64,000 nucleotides of DNA, from the NCBI GenBank assembly GCA_020809705.1, contig CP085829.1:2480001-2544000 (forward strand), in the 5' to 3' direction. The notes below the pieces were generated by a model, which did no database searches, was not told the origin of the DNA, and worked only from the letters and a program-made list of their open reading frames with translations. Positions 44,412 through 57,217 of this stretch are shown in pieces (within the stretch, counting starts at the first letter, position 1; each line of letters starts with the position of its first letter). The stretch is from Calonectria ilicicola (taxonomy: Eukaryota; Ascomycota; Sordariomycetes; Hypocreales; Nectriaceae). The position numbers and the translations under genes were made by a program.

Positions 44412-44818
44412 TGAAAACCTACACAACTACAAAAGTTTTACAATGATGTTTTATTCAGTTTGAATAGTATCAAGCATTTTTTTCGGATGATTAAACGAAC
44501 ACATTTCTCTAGCATAGAAACCTAACCCACCCACATAGACATAGCCCTCGCCGTGCTTAGAAAACCCGTTTTGGTCTGATGTCGTACATGACATGTGTGT
44601 ACGGATGAACACCCGTTGGTTCCTTTCAATCAATTTTCCAAGACGACTGGTTTACATCTCTAGTATAATAGTAGGTATAATATCATTGGTGTAAATACAA
44701 CGAGCGCGATCGAGTAACGCGCTTGGGTATAGATTAGAAGCGAATCAAGATGAAAAACCTAGCTCTGCCAGTCAATGGCAGATGAATCGAGGATATTGAG
44801 TTAAAAAAGAATTTCCAG
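44412..44818. other. intergenic, convergent 3' ends
   Basis: About 400 bp between convergent stops of the lactone oxidase and tetraspanin genes; A/T-rich 3' flanks. Nothing else seen. Confidence 0.5.
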
Positions 44819-45614
44819 TTAAAGGGAACGGTAGCCGGTCTTTTCATCGATGTGACGGTATCGTTCACGCTCCTTGCGCTCCTTGAGGAGACAGGCGATG
44901 CAGAGGACGAAAAGAGCGTGAACGCCTAGGCGAGATTAAGTTAGAAATGCTACTGCATATGCCCCGAGAAAATAATCTACTTACCAACCATGGCGAAAAC
45001 GACAGTGAAGATTCCATCAATCAAAATATTGGCAAAGCTCGAAATCGAGGTCGCACAGCCGCGGAGCAGAGCTGCAGCAGCAGGGCTCGGGCAGGTAGTA
45101 TCTGTGACAAAGGCTGGCATGGTGCTGTTGAGGTAGCCACAGCATCCAAACTAAAAGGAAGAGGTCAGTATTTTTTGAATCTATATTATTCCTGGAGGGA
45201 TAGAAAGCTTACTGAAGTCTGGATCAAGCTCTGTACCGAGGGATCCTGGGCAACGTAGACGTCGAATAGGTCCCCACGGGTGCGCAATGTCATGACCCAA
45301 AGGAAAACTCCAACGCAGAGAGTAAAGATTGCGCAGAAAGTAACCATATATCCGCCAACTTTGAGGATACCTCGAGTGGGCGTGAAAAGGCCTGGGAGCG
45401 TGGCGACAAACGTCAGGAGGATGAAGCTGGCGTTGACGATGCCCGCTGTAAGTGGAAAGCGCTGGTAGAGCAGATTGCGAGTAGCCTGCTCACCGCTCGT
45501 CGCTAGATCGTTCATTTGGTTACGGACCACGAGGGAGAAGATGAGCTCCATCAAACCCGAGGCGAGAAAGAGGATATCAGCACCCAAGGTGACTAGAAAG
45601 ACTTTGTTGGACAT
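44819..45614 (-). CDS. PLS1: tetraspanin, PLS1 type
   Basis: Three exons (45614-45213, 45150-44985, 44925-44819) join in phase to 224 residues. Four hydrophobic helices are visible, with a large extracellular loop between the third and fourth. That loop carries the tetraspanin CCG signature (Cys137-Cys138-Gly139 in FGCCGY) plus further Cys in DTTCPSP and LRGCATS, and the C-terminal tail is short and basic (LLKERKERERYRHIDEK). Length, intron-split loop and the motif LPGLFTPTRG match fungal Pls1, a tetraspanin needed for appressorium-mediated penetration in plant pathogens and for ascospore germination in saprobes. The biological role in this organism is not deducible. It is convergent with the lactone oxidase gene. 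Confidence 0.85.
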
Positions 45615-47640
45615 GATGGCGTATGGGTCACAAAAATTTTGACTAGACTGGTATCGGATTCCTCGCGTTTAGATTGTAATAATGTGCTATATCGCGAAGT
45701 GTATTTTTTTTCGGATTCGATAAACGAGAACTTTCAAGGACGACCAGCGCCGAAAGGAGTTGAGTGGTAATGAATGGACTGGCCGGACCTCGTCAAGAGG
45801 TCTAGGTGAAAGAAAGAAAAGGAATTGGTATCGATGGCGCTAGACTCTCATGTCATACAATAACCCCCAAAAATGCCTCCGGAGACAGATTTCTGGCGAG
45901 AAAAGAGAATGACTATCGAGAAGAGCCCAAAGAAACTTGGACAAGAGAGCGTTGATGGAATATGGCCCGTACCCGTACGAGAAGGAGAGAATGGAAGAAA
46001 ACACGCGGCGGAGGCAGATTCACCTTCAAGGCGACATAGAAAAGGTGAGAGGAAAAAAAGAAAGGGATATCTACAACGTCTACGACAAGACGTGAAACGG
46101 AAATCAGACTGCTAACTTGCAGACAACATCTGATGATCCCAACCGAAGCCGTTTCAGGCGACGGAGTTTGTCACAGAGCCGCCGTCAACCAAGACTCTGT
46201 AGCGAGGCAGCGGCCAATGAGGGGCACGGGTTTATGGCGAATGCTCCTCTTTGGGACATGGAGACTACAGCGCTTTGCGGTGACTGGACAGGCCCCCAGC
46301 GGGACCCCAGGCCAGGAGACAGCGGTGGGCCAATTGCACGCGAGGGCCGCTGTTGCAGAGCCGCCGGGACTAAGGTAACCGCTGGACCAGCCAGTTTCTG
46401 ATGCTTTCTTTGCCTCACTGCGCGGTCCACTTGGGCGGCTCGCTGGCCTTGGAATGGCCTGATCTGCGCTGGTCTGTCACTTGGCTTCGGTCGGGGAGAC
46501 GGCGCTGGCGTGGTTAGGTGTGCTGGATACGGCATGGCCACCAGACCAGAGACACTGCGAAACAGATCTGGACTCTGGGCTTCGGAGCCGAAGAAGCGAC
46601 GGTCAATTTTTTTTTTTCTCCTTTGACAGGTGCAGCGCCGTCGGGCTAGACACGAAGTGGAATAGAGGACTGTAGGGGCCTGGGTCCGTGGCTCCCACTG
46701 TTGTGCGGCGGTGGGTGCAGACCCCGGTTTTTGCCTGGTTAGACAAGCTTAATCGCCAGTTCGCGGTCGTGGCAATGGAGATGGATGCCTCTTTGGGCAA
46801 TCGTCGTGGAAGTGTCTGTTCTCGGCCGGGTCGGACCTCGTCTGCAACGTCAATCATACATCGAGGACCCTGACAGAGGATCGTGTCTACAGAGTTTAAC
46901 CAGCTGCAGAATCTGACATGGCGATTATGATAAGCTGCTGAGCGGCATTATTTCAGGCTGTCAGCTGGGGCGGATCGGCGCCGACGAGACGCGCCATAAT
47001 ATGCGCCTCAGTGAGGTCATAATGCGGTGCTGCTGCTGCTGGATGGGATGTGCTGTGGGATGTGAGATGTGCATAGGGCTTTTTTTCGCATGGTAGGACC
47101 ATCTATGACACAGATCTCGGGTATCGCATTTGATGAAGAATCTGGCTGCAGATGAACATTTCAACGGGGGAGCACAGGACATGGCATTGAACGAGGGCGT
47201 CCACCTCTACATCGCGTATTGAGACGCACCACCACCTGCCGCCTGCCCACACCTTGCACCTTGAGTGTCAGGTTGAAAGGGCAGATGCAATCAGCACACA
47301 TTGGATGAACACCCTCTGTCATTTGTACGCCGCAAACGACAGATGGTGCATCGCGTTGACTCGGGGGTATGAGACACAACCCCCCCTCAACATGTCCGGT
47401 GTCGCCGAACGTGACAAACACAACGGCAGTTGACAGCGAATCGAAGCTGAATACTGGAGAGAGGGCGGCTCCTCCCGCAGTCCCATGGGCAACAATGATG
47501 CTGCTGCTGCATCTGGACGTCACTGAACGGGCTTCTCGCATTACAGCCTTCGGAACGTTAATGCTGCACCAACTCGTTTGGGTCTGCATGCATGCAGTGA
47601 GCGTAAGAATGAGGCACGCCATCCAGACGAGAGCATGGCA

Positions 47641-47680
47641 TGGCTCTCTAGCTGGCTCTCTGGCTGGCTCTCTGGCTGCA
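47641..47680. repeat. about 12-bp tandem repeat (GGCTGGCTCTCT type)
   Basis: Three imperfect copies built from GCTGGCTCTCT. Low-complexity DNA in the gene-poor stretch. Confidence 0.75.
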
Positions 47681-50600
47681 CCGTCGATTCTGTCACTCCG
47701 CCGTGGCTTTGGAGTAGCTCGACGACGGATTGGAGGGGGCGACAAGCCTCAACTCAACTGTTGTGTGCCCCCCAAAGGAACCCCTCCCATCCACTCTCAC
47801 ATCCACTTTCATCCAACATGGCTTTTACAAAGGGCCCCATCTGCCTGCGGGCGTTGCTGCCTCTACTGACACCTTCTCTGCCTGTGCCTGCTTCTCCACG
47901 GCACCAAGTCTCGGCCAACCGCGCAAGCAAGGTGCGCAGGAGGGCACCTGATCGCTTTCCTTTCTCCGAGGTTCAGCTCATCGATTTCGTCGCCAGCGCA
48001 ATCCCCACACCGGTCATGCCTGTAGCGGGGCGGGCCAGGACCCGCAACAACCCACCGTATTGCATTTATCGCGGCCCTGGACCACCACCATCACAAACCA
48101 CAGTCCGCCATCACGGACCACCACCACGGGCGCTGGCATGCACGCAACCGCCAAGCCACGCTAGTCTCATTTGCACTGTTTCCGAGGTGTTCCATGATTA
48201 CATCGACTACGCCGGACTACGTACTCCGTCCTGTACTGTGCTGCCAGGCGATGAGTCGCGGCAGTCCTCATCAACGACTGTGAGTGCTGCGCGACCTGCT
48301 GCATGGCCACCACCCGCCGCCCCCTTTCTTCCCCTCGTTGCTCTCCTCCCCAGCCAGTCCCCCTACTCTTCCCCGGTCACACCACCCGATACAGCACCCT
48401 CATCAATGCTCCCGGTGTTCTTCTGTACGAACCAAGGGAACAAAGGAACATTGAGGAAAAAAAAAAACATGTTTCTGCGGCGTTGGCCCTCGTCACTAGC
48501 ACCCTATCCCGTTGACACTGTGTTGCGCATCTGGACAGCTGCCTGTTTGGGCTAACGTGGTCGCACCGGGGATCCCTTGCACCATAGATCCTTTGTCTTG
48601 GCCGAGAGACTGGGAACTGGAGACTTGCTGGAGACTGCTGGAGACTGCTGCAGACTGCAGTCTTGAGCCTTGTTTATCGACAATCCGCTCCCCTGATCCA
48701 CTGCTGTCGACAAGAGAACGATGCCTGCTTGGGCCTGGCTCAATTTCCCCGCTTCGGCGCGTGCAAGCATTTCCGGGCCGAGCGCCAAGTAGCCATGTTG
48801 GAGTAGAGCACGGTCTGCCAGTCCCATCTGAGGCATCTGGTCCCTCTTCATTCGCGAGACTTGCCTGGCACCTTTCCCCCTGCGGAATGAAGCCTTTCTC
48901 CTTCTGTCTGTTCCTTCAGCCTCGACTGCAAGATGAACCTGGATGACATCTAACCTTAGATCTGGGCATAATATAATTGTAATACCATGTAGAGTCGACC
49001 TGGGTGTTTCTCCCCCCTTTGATTGAGCCTGGACAAGCTGCAGTAGCTAGCATTGGGCGTATTGCGGCCGGCTCCGGGGCTCAATGCAAATTCGACTTAC
49101 GCTATCTGATCATGTCAACTCGCTCGACACTTACTGTACGATTTCGCCCTAAAGTTGCCCCTTCATCACAAACAACGACCCTGGACCTTCCCGCCACCCC
49201 TCCGACGGAGCCGAGGCCACCCAGTCCGCCATCCACAGACACGGCGCGTCAGGATCCCCGCCTCTTTTGCTGGACTAGTTACCGGTGCAGCTGTGCGCAG
49301 GGTTTGCCGACATGCTGCTCTAGAGGAGGATGGGATGACATGACGGTGTGTCTCCGGCTTGGAGGGCCATTGGCCCCGGCCCCACTGCGATGACCATGGT
49401 TTCGCGCTTGAGCATGCCCATGGTACTCGCCGCTCCGTGTAATTGAAATCGCCAACTCCAGATTGACGGCGCGCGTTGACAGGCTTCCGCCAATCACCGG
49501 TGACGCGACTTTGCGGTATATTGCACGTTCGCCGCTCAGGGCAGCACCTACTCTCGCAAGGGTCTCTCGATCAGTGTAACCCAAGTGGTCGGCTGAGGGA
49601 ACCGAGGAAACTAGGCCCGCCTCTCCCCCGAAGCCTACATGGCCTGTGGCTATAGTATTATTATCATCATGGACACGGACGGATAGAAACATGGGCTCGC
49701 TCTGGGTGCTGGCTCTTGCTTTCAAGCCCCTACCAGGTTGTGGTCTCGATTGGCCCCTCCCCGCGAACGCGGCCTTCTAGGGTCAACAAGCATAGGCTCC
49801 ACCATGGACTGCAAAGAAATACAGAAACGACGCGATGAGCGAAATGTGATGAAAGCGGGCAATCGGGCAGACGAGCACACCCGGCAGTACTATTGTGACC
49901 GAATGAACCACACCCAACAGACCCGCTCCGACCAGGAGCCGCCCAATGTCCATGTCTCGTACGGACAGTATGTCGCACAAACAGGGATCGCGGGCGCGCT
50001 TGTTGATGGGCAATCAGCCATGTTGTCACGATTCGCTCTGTTCTGCGGCGAGAAGGAGTCCCCCACCTACCCGAGCAAATGATGCGACGCACGGGTCGAG
50101 GCCGCCGAGATGCCCATTCAGCGTTGACAGACGCGACGGGGCACGCACACCATGTGCCAAATGGTCTGGGGGCTTGGTATTTTCGTGTTCAGTTTTAACC
50201 GGTCCCTGTCGCTTTGGTCGCCGAGGACGAAGGAGAAAAAAAAATAATACTGTGCGACAGATCTGCGCTAGCTAAGATTTGATTGCTAACGGGCTCAGCA
50301 GGGGGAGCTTCAACTGGGAGGCAAACTGGGGCAGACCACGCCTTACGGCCCGAGCTCGGTAGGAAAACTTGACCTAAGTACGTTGAGTTTTGACCAGTTG
50401 ACGCTGGGTCCTGTGTAGGTTGATGCTAATGGGATTTTCAACTGGAGCACCATGGTCCAGTCGCATAGTCGCTCTGAGGCTTTGAACACTTTGGCGCAAA
50501 CCTAGCATCCCAGTATGGGAATTCTGTGGAAGGACGAGATAGGGTATGTATGGTTCGTCACGCGGCGGCCTGCATGCGGCACAGAACTGACCCACTCAAG

Positions 50601-51232
50601 CAACGGCTCACAGAGAGACCGGCCCAGGCCAATCCAGCAGCTAGGTGCTTTGGATGACAGGATCACCCATCCAAAGACGCCAGGGAGAAGAATTGTGTGT
50701 CAGTGGAGGTGGGCTGCAGGTGGGGATGGGAGATGGGAGACAAAGAGGAGACTTGTTTGATGAGGCACGGTGGATCGCTACTGCAACTTTTTGATGACCT
50801 GAGCCCTTGAGGGTTCTCCGTCGATCGGCTCCGTGTGAACGGGTTGAAGAGCACATGGCTGCCAATGATGAATGTTACAGGACGGGAAAGGACAGCCAGG
50901 TTCATGGCGAGCACCCTTGCAGAAACTGGGTGATGGGAGGCTGGGGGAAGTGGAAGTGGTGGTGCCCTGCCCTGCCCGCAGCCAGGCCAGGCAGGACTCT
51001 GTCCAAGCTTGAGTGAGGACAGGGCACAGGCGAGCACATGGTGGTGGGGTGCTTCGTTTTGGAGGAGTCGACGCCAGCTGTCCCGGTTGGTCATCACAAA
51101 TGAAGTGAGTGGTCTTTGCTGCCGCGGGCTCTTGATGAAAGGATGGTGGGATGGATGGATGGATGGGACACTCCTGTAAGGCTGGTTGGGCAACGGTGGT
51201 ATTACGCGGGCTTTGAGAGGAGAATGTGCCAA

Positions 51233-51260
51233 TGTCAATGCAAATGCAAATGCAAATGCA
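51233..51260. repeat. CAAATG hexamer repeat
   Basis: Four copies of the 6-bp unit CAAATG, beginning from AATGTCAATG. A related 4-bp GATG repeat lies 80 bp upstream (51139-51168). Confidence 0.85.
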
Positions 51261-53323
51261 CGAGGTGGAAGCAGGCAGGACTGGGGTATGCACGGGAAAC
51301 GGGTTGGGATGACAAGCCAACACCTGGTTCCATGGCCGTGGGATGGGCTCATGATACCAGATTTTTTGGCCGGAGGTGCTTGCATTGGCATGGACCAGGC
51401 GGTTTGCGCCTCTGCGGGCTGGGTTCGCCGGGCTCGGTGGGCTCAATGACCCAAAAGCTAATAGCCAAGTCCTAAATCTGTGCGCAAACGGAACAGAACA
51501 GGGTTGCGGGAAACCCCCAGTAGCTGGTCGCGTTCAGGCTGTCTTGCTCCCCGCTTTCGAAGGCGTCCGTTTGGCCTGTACGAGAGGGCCATGTCCGCTG
51601 GAGAGTCCGTGTGCGACGGGCTACCACCTCACTATGCTCTTTTCATCCAGCTCGGCCACGACTTGTCTTTCCCCATTCCTGCTCCCGTTGGCTCCAAGGA
51701 CAGGACCCTGACAGCGGCCAAGATCTGACAACCAACCGTCAGGACTCAATTGAGCTCGAAGAGGAAAACGTGAAAAGCAAGCAGTCCGGGGGAGCGACAA
51801 GCCGACGGTGTGGGAGAGACAAGGCGGCATTGACACAAGACACTACAGAACGTAAGACCAGATCTGTGTGCGGTGCGGTGCGGTGCGCTTGCATCCATCG
51901 GTACCAAACAAAGGGTGATTCATTCCTTTGAGCCCTGTTCGCTTTCGCTTTTGCGTGCCGTAGTGTAGTAGCGTATGTGCCTACGAATAGAGAGATGCCA
52001 TCCAGCATCCTTTTCGTTTTGCCGTGCGTTCTGTGGTGGCCTGGCCGTCTGTCTGCCTGCCTTGAAAATTTTTTCTTTTTTCTCCTCCAAGCAAAACAGA
52101 GTATTTTATTGACACCTCTTGCGTTGTGTGCTTCAGCGTGTGCCGTGTGCGTATCAAGGGTGCTGGTCATGCCAATCAATTGATGTGCGCTGCCGTGTCT
52201 GTCAGTCATGACCGTTCAATTCCCCTCTTCCTCTCGCTCTTAACCCTGGCCGCCCCCGGTACTTGTCACCAGCAACGGCCCAGCCCCAAGTCTCAAGTCC
52301 CCCATCACCATCAAGCCCCCCCAGCCCCAGGCCCCGAGCATATAGCAGCAGGTAGGGAGGGTACGGTACCGGAGCTAGTTCGTTGCTCGCTACGCCATCA
52401 CTCTGCACCCCAAGCCCCAAGCCCCAAAACCAAAACACACATCCATCGTGCTTCTTCGTCGCCACCCCCAGACAAAGAAAGCCTGCGCCCTCTGGTTCCC
52501 TGTCTCGCCTGGGCCGATAAACATACCACGGTTCTTCAGCCCGTCGAAATTACATCAACCACGGGGTGGTACCTGATAGCCTCGAACAGACCAGGCCAGA
52601 TTCGCACGCTTACCCACACATTGACACCTTCGCGCACCCACACCACCACGCGCTATCCCGGTCGCACCAGCAATCGCACAGGACCGCTGACTCCCCAACT
52701 CAGCAACAGACAGACGAGCCGCGGCGTGTGGTTGGGCAGCGCAGCACCTCGCATCCCTCCCACCCATTCCACCCCTCTGCACAAGCGACCGGGGCTCCCC
52801 CGCCACCGTGCTGCCCTCAGCAGGCCTAGCAGGCAACCCCAGCAAGCCCCTCCGCTCCACGTTCCCTCCTCCCTCCCTCGCTCACCCTCGCGCCCTCCAG
52901 GCCCCGTCAACCCCCATCAACCCCCCCATCACCCCCTCCCCCGTTTGCGGACAAGTGCCCCGACAATTGCATCCGCATGCCACTGGCCCTCGTTGTCACG
53001 CCGGAGCAATAAGAGCATCCAGCTTAAGCCGATTCCCTCGCCTCGCCTGCCCTCTGCCTTGCCTTGCCTCGCCTTGCCTCGCTTCTTTCCGCCGCGCCAC
53101 CCACGCCCGCACCCAGACCAGACTCGATCCAGCAAAAGCGCGCCCAACCAGGTTTCTGCGACAAGAAAGGCAGCGCACCGCAGCTCCCTCCCTCTCTCCG
53201 CTCCCACTCCAGATCCAGTATAGATCCATCGGCACCACGCTCAAAGCAGTATCTCCACCACTTTTTTTTCGTCCTTTGGTCGTTGTGATACAAGACGTTT
53301 TGAATCCAAAATCACATTTCGCA

Positions 53324-54354
53324 ATGGCAGACATTACCGATCAGCACGACCAGACCTCGCCTACTGAGCTCGACGACTCTCACGCCGTCGGCAATGGCAG
53401 CGCCCCCCAGGAGTCCCGCGGCGTGAAGCGCCAGCGCCCGTCCGCCGCTGACGATGAGGACGACGACGATGAGAAGGGCAGCCGCGAGCGTCGCAAGATT
53501 GAGATTAAGTTCATCAGCGACAAGTCTCGTCGACACATCACCTTCTCCAAGCGCAAGGCTGGTATCATGAAAAAGGTTCGTTGATTCATCCCCCAGCGAG
53601 AAAAACTGCATCACTGCAGTATCCCCCATCACCACCACCACTTTTCGCCTCCGCCACACGCTGCTGGCTGCGCGCCCGACAAGCTCGTGCATCTACTCGT
53701 GTCGCGTCGGACGCAGCTGCATCGTGTGCGCAGCTGAACCTCCAACGACAAAATTTTTTTCACCTCAAGTGCGAGCGCTGACGATTTTCCCCATTGACGC
53801 AGGCCTACGAACTCTCTGTCCTCACCGGCACCCAGGTCCTGCTCTTGGTCGTGTCCGAGACTGGCTTGGTCTACACCTTCACCACCCCCAAGCTTCAGCC
53901 GCTTGTCACCAAGGCCGAAGGCAAGAACCTCATCCAGGTACGTAACACCCCGTTGGAGCAGGCAATTGTGCCTGTTGGGGAGGTTCGCGACAGCTCGTCG
54001 CATCTCCCTCCCCGCGTTCCCATCTGCCCCGAGCTCCCAAAGCTGACTTGTCGCGTTTTCTCACTTTAGGCATGCTTGAACGCTCCTGAGCCCACTCCCG
54101 GCAACGAAAACGGCGTCGACGGCGGCGACCAAGTCGACTCTCCCGAGGAGCCTGCTAACCAGCACCTCCCGCCTCAGGGCAGCCGACCTGGCATGCCCCA
54201 GCAACCACACATGCCTGGCAACTACATGCCCAACATGCCCATGGACCCTCAGCAGGCCCTCGCTTATCAGAGCTACGTGCAAAGGAATCAGGGCTACGGC
54301 TCGGGTATGCCTCCTCAGCCCGGTATGCCTCCAAGCAACCACCACCAGTCGTGA
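53324..54354 (+). CDS. MCM1: MADS-box transcription factor Mcm1 (SRF type)
   Basis: Three exons (53324-53575, 53803-53937, 54070-54354) join in phase 0 to 223 residues. The SRF-type MADS domain covers about residues 53-112: RERRKIEIKFISDKSRRHIT and continuing FSKRKAGIMKK in exon 1, AYELSVLTGTQVLLLVVSET in exon 2, then the SAM-like extension to GKNLIQ. An acidic run (DDEDDDDE) precedes it, and the C terminus is Pro/Gln/Met-rich, a likely activation region. Mcm1 is a nuclear dimer that binds CC(A/T)6GG-like sites and controls mating, cell-cycle and development genes through cofactors. The intron after GIMKK uses donor GTTCGT. The upstream 1 kb is extremely pyrimidine-rich, suggesting a long 5' leader. 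Confidence 0.96.
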
Positions 54355-57217
54355 TCGACGCACATAGCAAAAGAAAACCCCTTTGGTCTCTGATACCCGG
54401 CGCTCAATACTCTCCGGAGACGCCGCCTCTTGACCTTGCGCGTCCCAAATGGACATCGACGTAATTTGCGAGGTCCTGGTGATTTGGCGTTGGTTTGGTG
54501 TTGATTTGCCACCTGCATTTTCCTTTTTTTTTCTCTTATTTTCTCATTTATTTCTATCCTCTGTGCGACAGGGCCCTGAGGCCAGACAGAAGGTCGGAAG
54601 GGTTATAATATTGGCTTAGGCAACCGGCAATGCCGGGCAGCGTCACCTGCGATTTTGTCTGCTCACTACGCGATGCGCTCTAGATCGATTTGGGGGAGTC
54701 GATGTTTTGGAGGCATACGGGTATGATAGTTGGAGCCCGCATAGCTGGGGCCGGCCTTACGTGTTTTTTTTTTCACCTTTTCTCGCATTTGAGGTCATTG
54801 ACAAAGTGTATTCTCTTTTCGGAGCATTCGCGCAAGGTCATTGGGCCTGGATTGATGAGCCTACTGGGCGGGCGGCGCCGGGAGGACATGTCTAGGTCGC
54901 ACATTTACCAAGGGGTTTTGTGGAATGGGACTGGAGGCAAACGAGGGCATGAATGTTTTTACGGATGGGAACTTGGAAGTGGATTTGATGAATCTATCAT
55001 GGGCCAAGAGACAACGGACTTTTTCTTTGAACTCCTCTTCTCCACGGGATCTGACACCCGCCTGTTTCCTTATCCTTGACCACTCCCTGGCCATTTACCT
55101 TCTCTAAGCGTTTTTTGAATTGCGTTGAGAATAGTAAGTAGCACATATTGCCAAGCCTTTGTATGTCGCCGCACGACAGAGGATGAAAAGAGGAGGGTGG
55201 AAATCGTGTATGATAACATAACAACGTTGCTTTGATAGAAATTTCCTTGATTGAAGAAGCAATATTTAATACGCGCACTATCCCATGATTTGTGAAATTT
55301 ATTACTGATGATGCCGTCTATGGTGGTTTGCAGCTACTACATAAAGTGAGGGATGTTTTTTTTTTGTTCATTCTTTGAAAGTGTCATCAGTTTCCTAATG
55401 AGGCAATGAGCTTATAGCTGTCAATGCATCGTGATCCTTGGCTTGGTTCGTAGAAAAGGGAAAGGCGGAGGGGCTTGAGCGTTATTTTTATTTTTCCCCC
55501 TACTTTACGCGGGGAAGGGGAGCAATCGCGGGTGGCGGATGACGCTGTCTCGTGTTTTTACCAAATCTGGGATGCTGGGGGGATGTGATTGGAAGGAGGC
55601 GGCATGAGACGAGAGGCTTTCCTTTTTTTGTAGATTAACTGGGGTAATATGTGTGAATTATTCTTGTTTGGGGGAAAGGGGGGAGGGGAGGGGAGGGGTC
55701 AGTGTGCTTTTTTTAAACAGTGTCACTTTTAGGGAAACAGTTTAATTTTTTTTTATGGGTTCCCCTTGATGACGTGGTTGGGTTCTTCTCGACAGAAGCG
55801 GTTTGGTGGTTTTGGACTGAAGAGGAAAGGGAGAGGGCTTTTCCTTGTTGGGTGTTGGGAGGGGTGCTATTTGGTGGGGCATTTCGTGTATGGGTTGAAT
55901 AAGGAAAAAAAAAAAAGAAGAAGAGGATGATGATGAGTGTCTTTGGTTTTTTTGGGGTGTGCTGAGATGAGATGAGATCTGGAGAGACAAGTAGGGGGTG
56001 GGTGTTGGACTTGTGACACGTTTTGATCCATTGGGCGTGACTGTGGGATGGATGACGTGTGGAGGACTTTGGGGGATGGCGAGGTTTGTGATGGGGGGCG
56101 TTGGCAGCGGCTCGCGCATGATACTCAGCAATCAGCAGATACAGAAGCGGTATGTAGTTTTGGATTTGAGAGGGAAAGGAAACCAAGGAAGGCGATGATG
56201 AAGAATGGTACAGCAAGGTTGGGTGTCGATTATCCTTCCAGCAGATTACGCCAATAGATACCACGGCTAAGGGACAAGTCGTTCAATGCCCCAAAGGCAT
56301 GCAAGTCCCGTAATTGGTGGGATACAGCGGCGCTCTCAGTGTCATTTTTAGGCTAGGAACTCTTTGAGCCGCAGGCCAGTTTCGAGTCATTCTCAAGGTT
56401 GCCGGTTGTATCAATACCACCTTGATGCTCAAGGTTGACCAATGACAGGGCGGGGTTAACCTTTTAAATCATGTTGGAGAATTCGAGTAGGCGACGTCAA
56501 ACCATCACAGAATAAGAACCAAGCAATTCAATCTTTTGGCATATTAAAAATGGCAGTAAAAAACCAACTTATATGAAACCTGACTAATATAAGGCTAATT
56601 AATTTGTTATGGCTGTTTATTACTATTGCAATTTTTCCTCGAGCTTCGCTGGGAGCGAAAAGATGCGTAAACTTTTCCTTTTCGATTCTATGAAAAAGTC
56701 AAACGAAATATTATGTGACTCGGTAAGTTGTGTAACCAAACAATAAAAAAGGTAGTCTTGTTCTTTTTTTTTTTTTCTTTCTCGTACTGCGGCTACGATG
56801 AATTCGGCTTCACGGCTCCCGGCACCAGCCGTATGGAGCTAAGCCCACATGAGGCACTGGCGCGTGGCGGTGGTGAGCATGTTTGAGAAGGTTTTTCTCC
56901 GCTTTAGATCTAGGCCATGTATATGTACTTGAGATACTCGTGTGGAAGTTGCCATCATGGTGAGGGTTAACGCTATCGATTGATTGATTGATTTGCTTGC
57001 ATCGCATTATAAAACGAGATAGCTAGTGATTTGTTTTTGTTTTTTGGATGATGGTGCATCCTTTTTGACCTAAAAATCCTTCCAACACCAGAAAATATCC
57101 CGACATGTAGACATGTGTGTGTGTAGTGTCTATTGTCCCGTAACGCCCTACTAACTCATCATAAAATCCGTTGGACAAAAGAAATGGAAACGAGATGTAT
57201 CGAGATCGCCGCTTTGT
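54355..57217. other. intergenic, convergent 3' ends
   Basis: 2.9 kb between the Mcm1 and copper-transporter stop codons. Several T or A runs (54520-54530, 55353-55364, 55748-55756, 55903-55918, 56764-56777) and G-rich DNA around 55670-55700. Minus-strand ORFs near 55713-56264 are low-complexity. No gene or RNA supported. Confidence 0.5.

Larger units (their letters stand above)
45615..53323. other. 7.7 kb stretch without a convincing gene
   Basis: No ORF in this interval shows a recognisable domain, a family motif or consistent coding composition, although GC-rich DNA yields several ORFs of 100-360 codons. The right end (about 52240-53320) is strongly C/T-rich with CCCCAAG and CCTTGCCT repeats, like a long 5' leader of the Mcm1 gene. 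Simple repeats occur at 47641-47680, 51139-51168 and 51233-51260. The interval may hold long regulatory DNA, a non-coding transcript or a fast-evolving gene that cannot be recognised by eye. Confidence 0.5.

Noticed and set aside
47161..48555. Overlapping ORFs of 194 and 325 codons on opposite strands
   Set aside because: Translations are Pro/Arg/Ser/His-biased without motifs; both arise from tandem repeats and GC-rich DNA.
52126..53223. 365-codon plus-strand ORF upstream of Mcm1
   Set aside because: It is rich in Pro, His, Ser and Thr from a C-rich leader, with no domain and a better explanation as 5' leader sequence.
55713..56264. 183-codon minus-strand ORF
   Set aside because: It runs through several poly-T/poly-A tracts and is low-complexity; no splice sites or family features.
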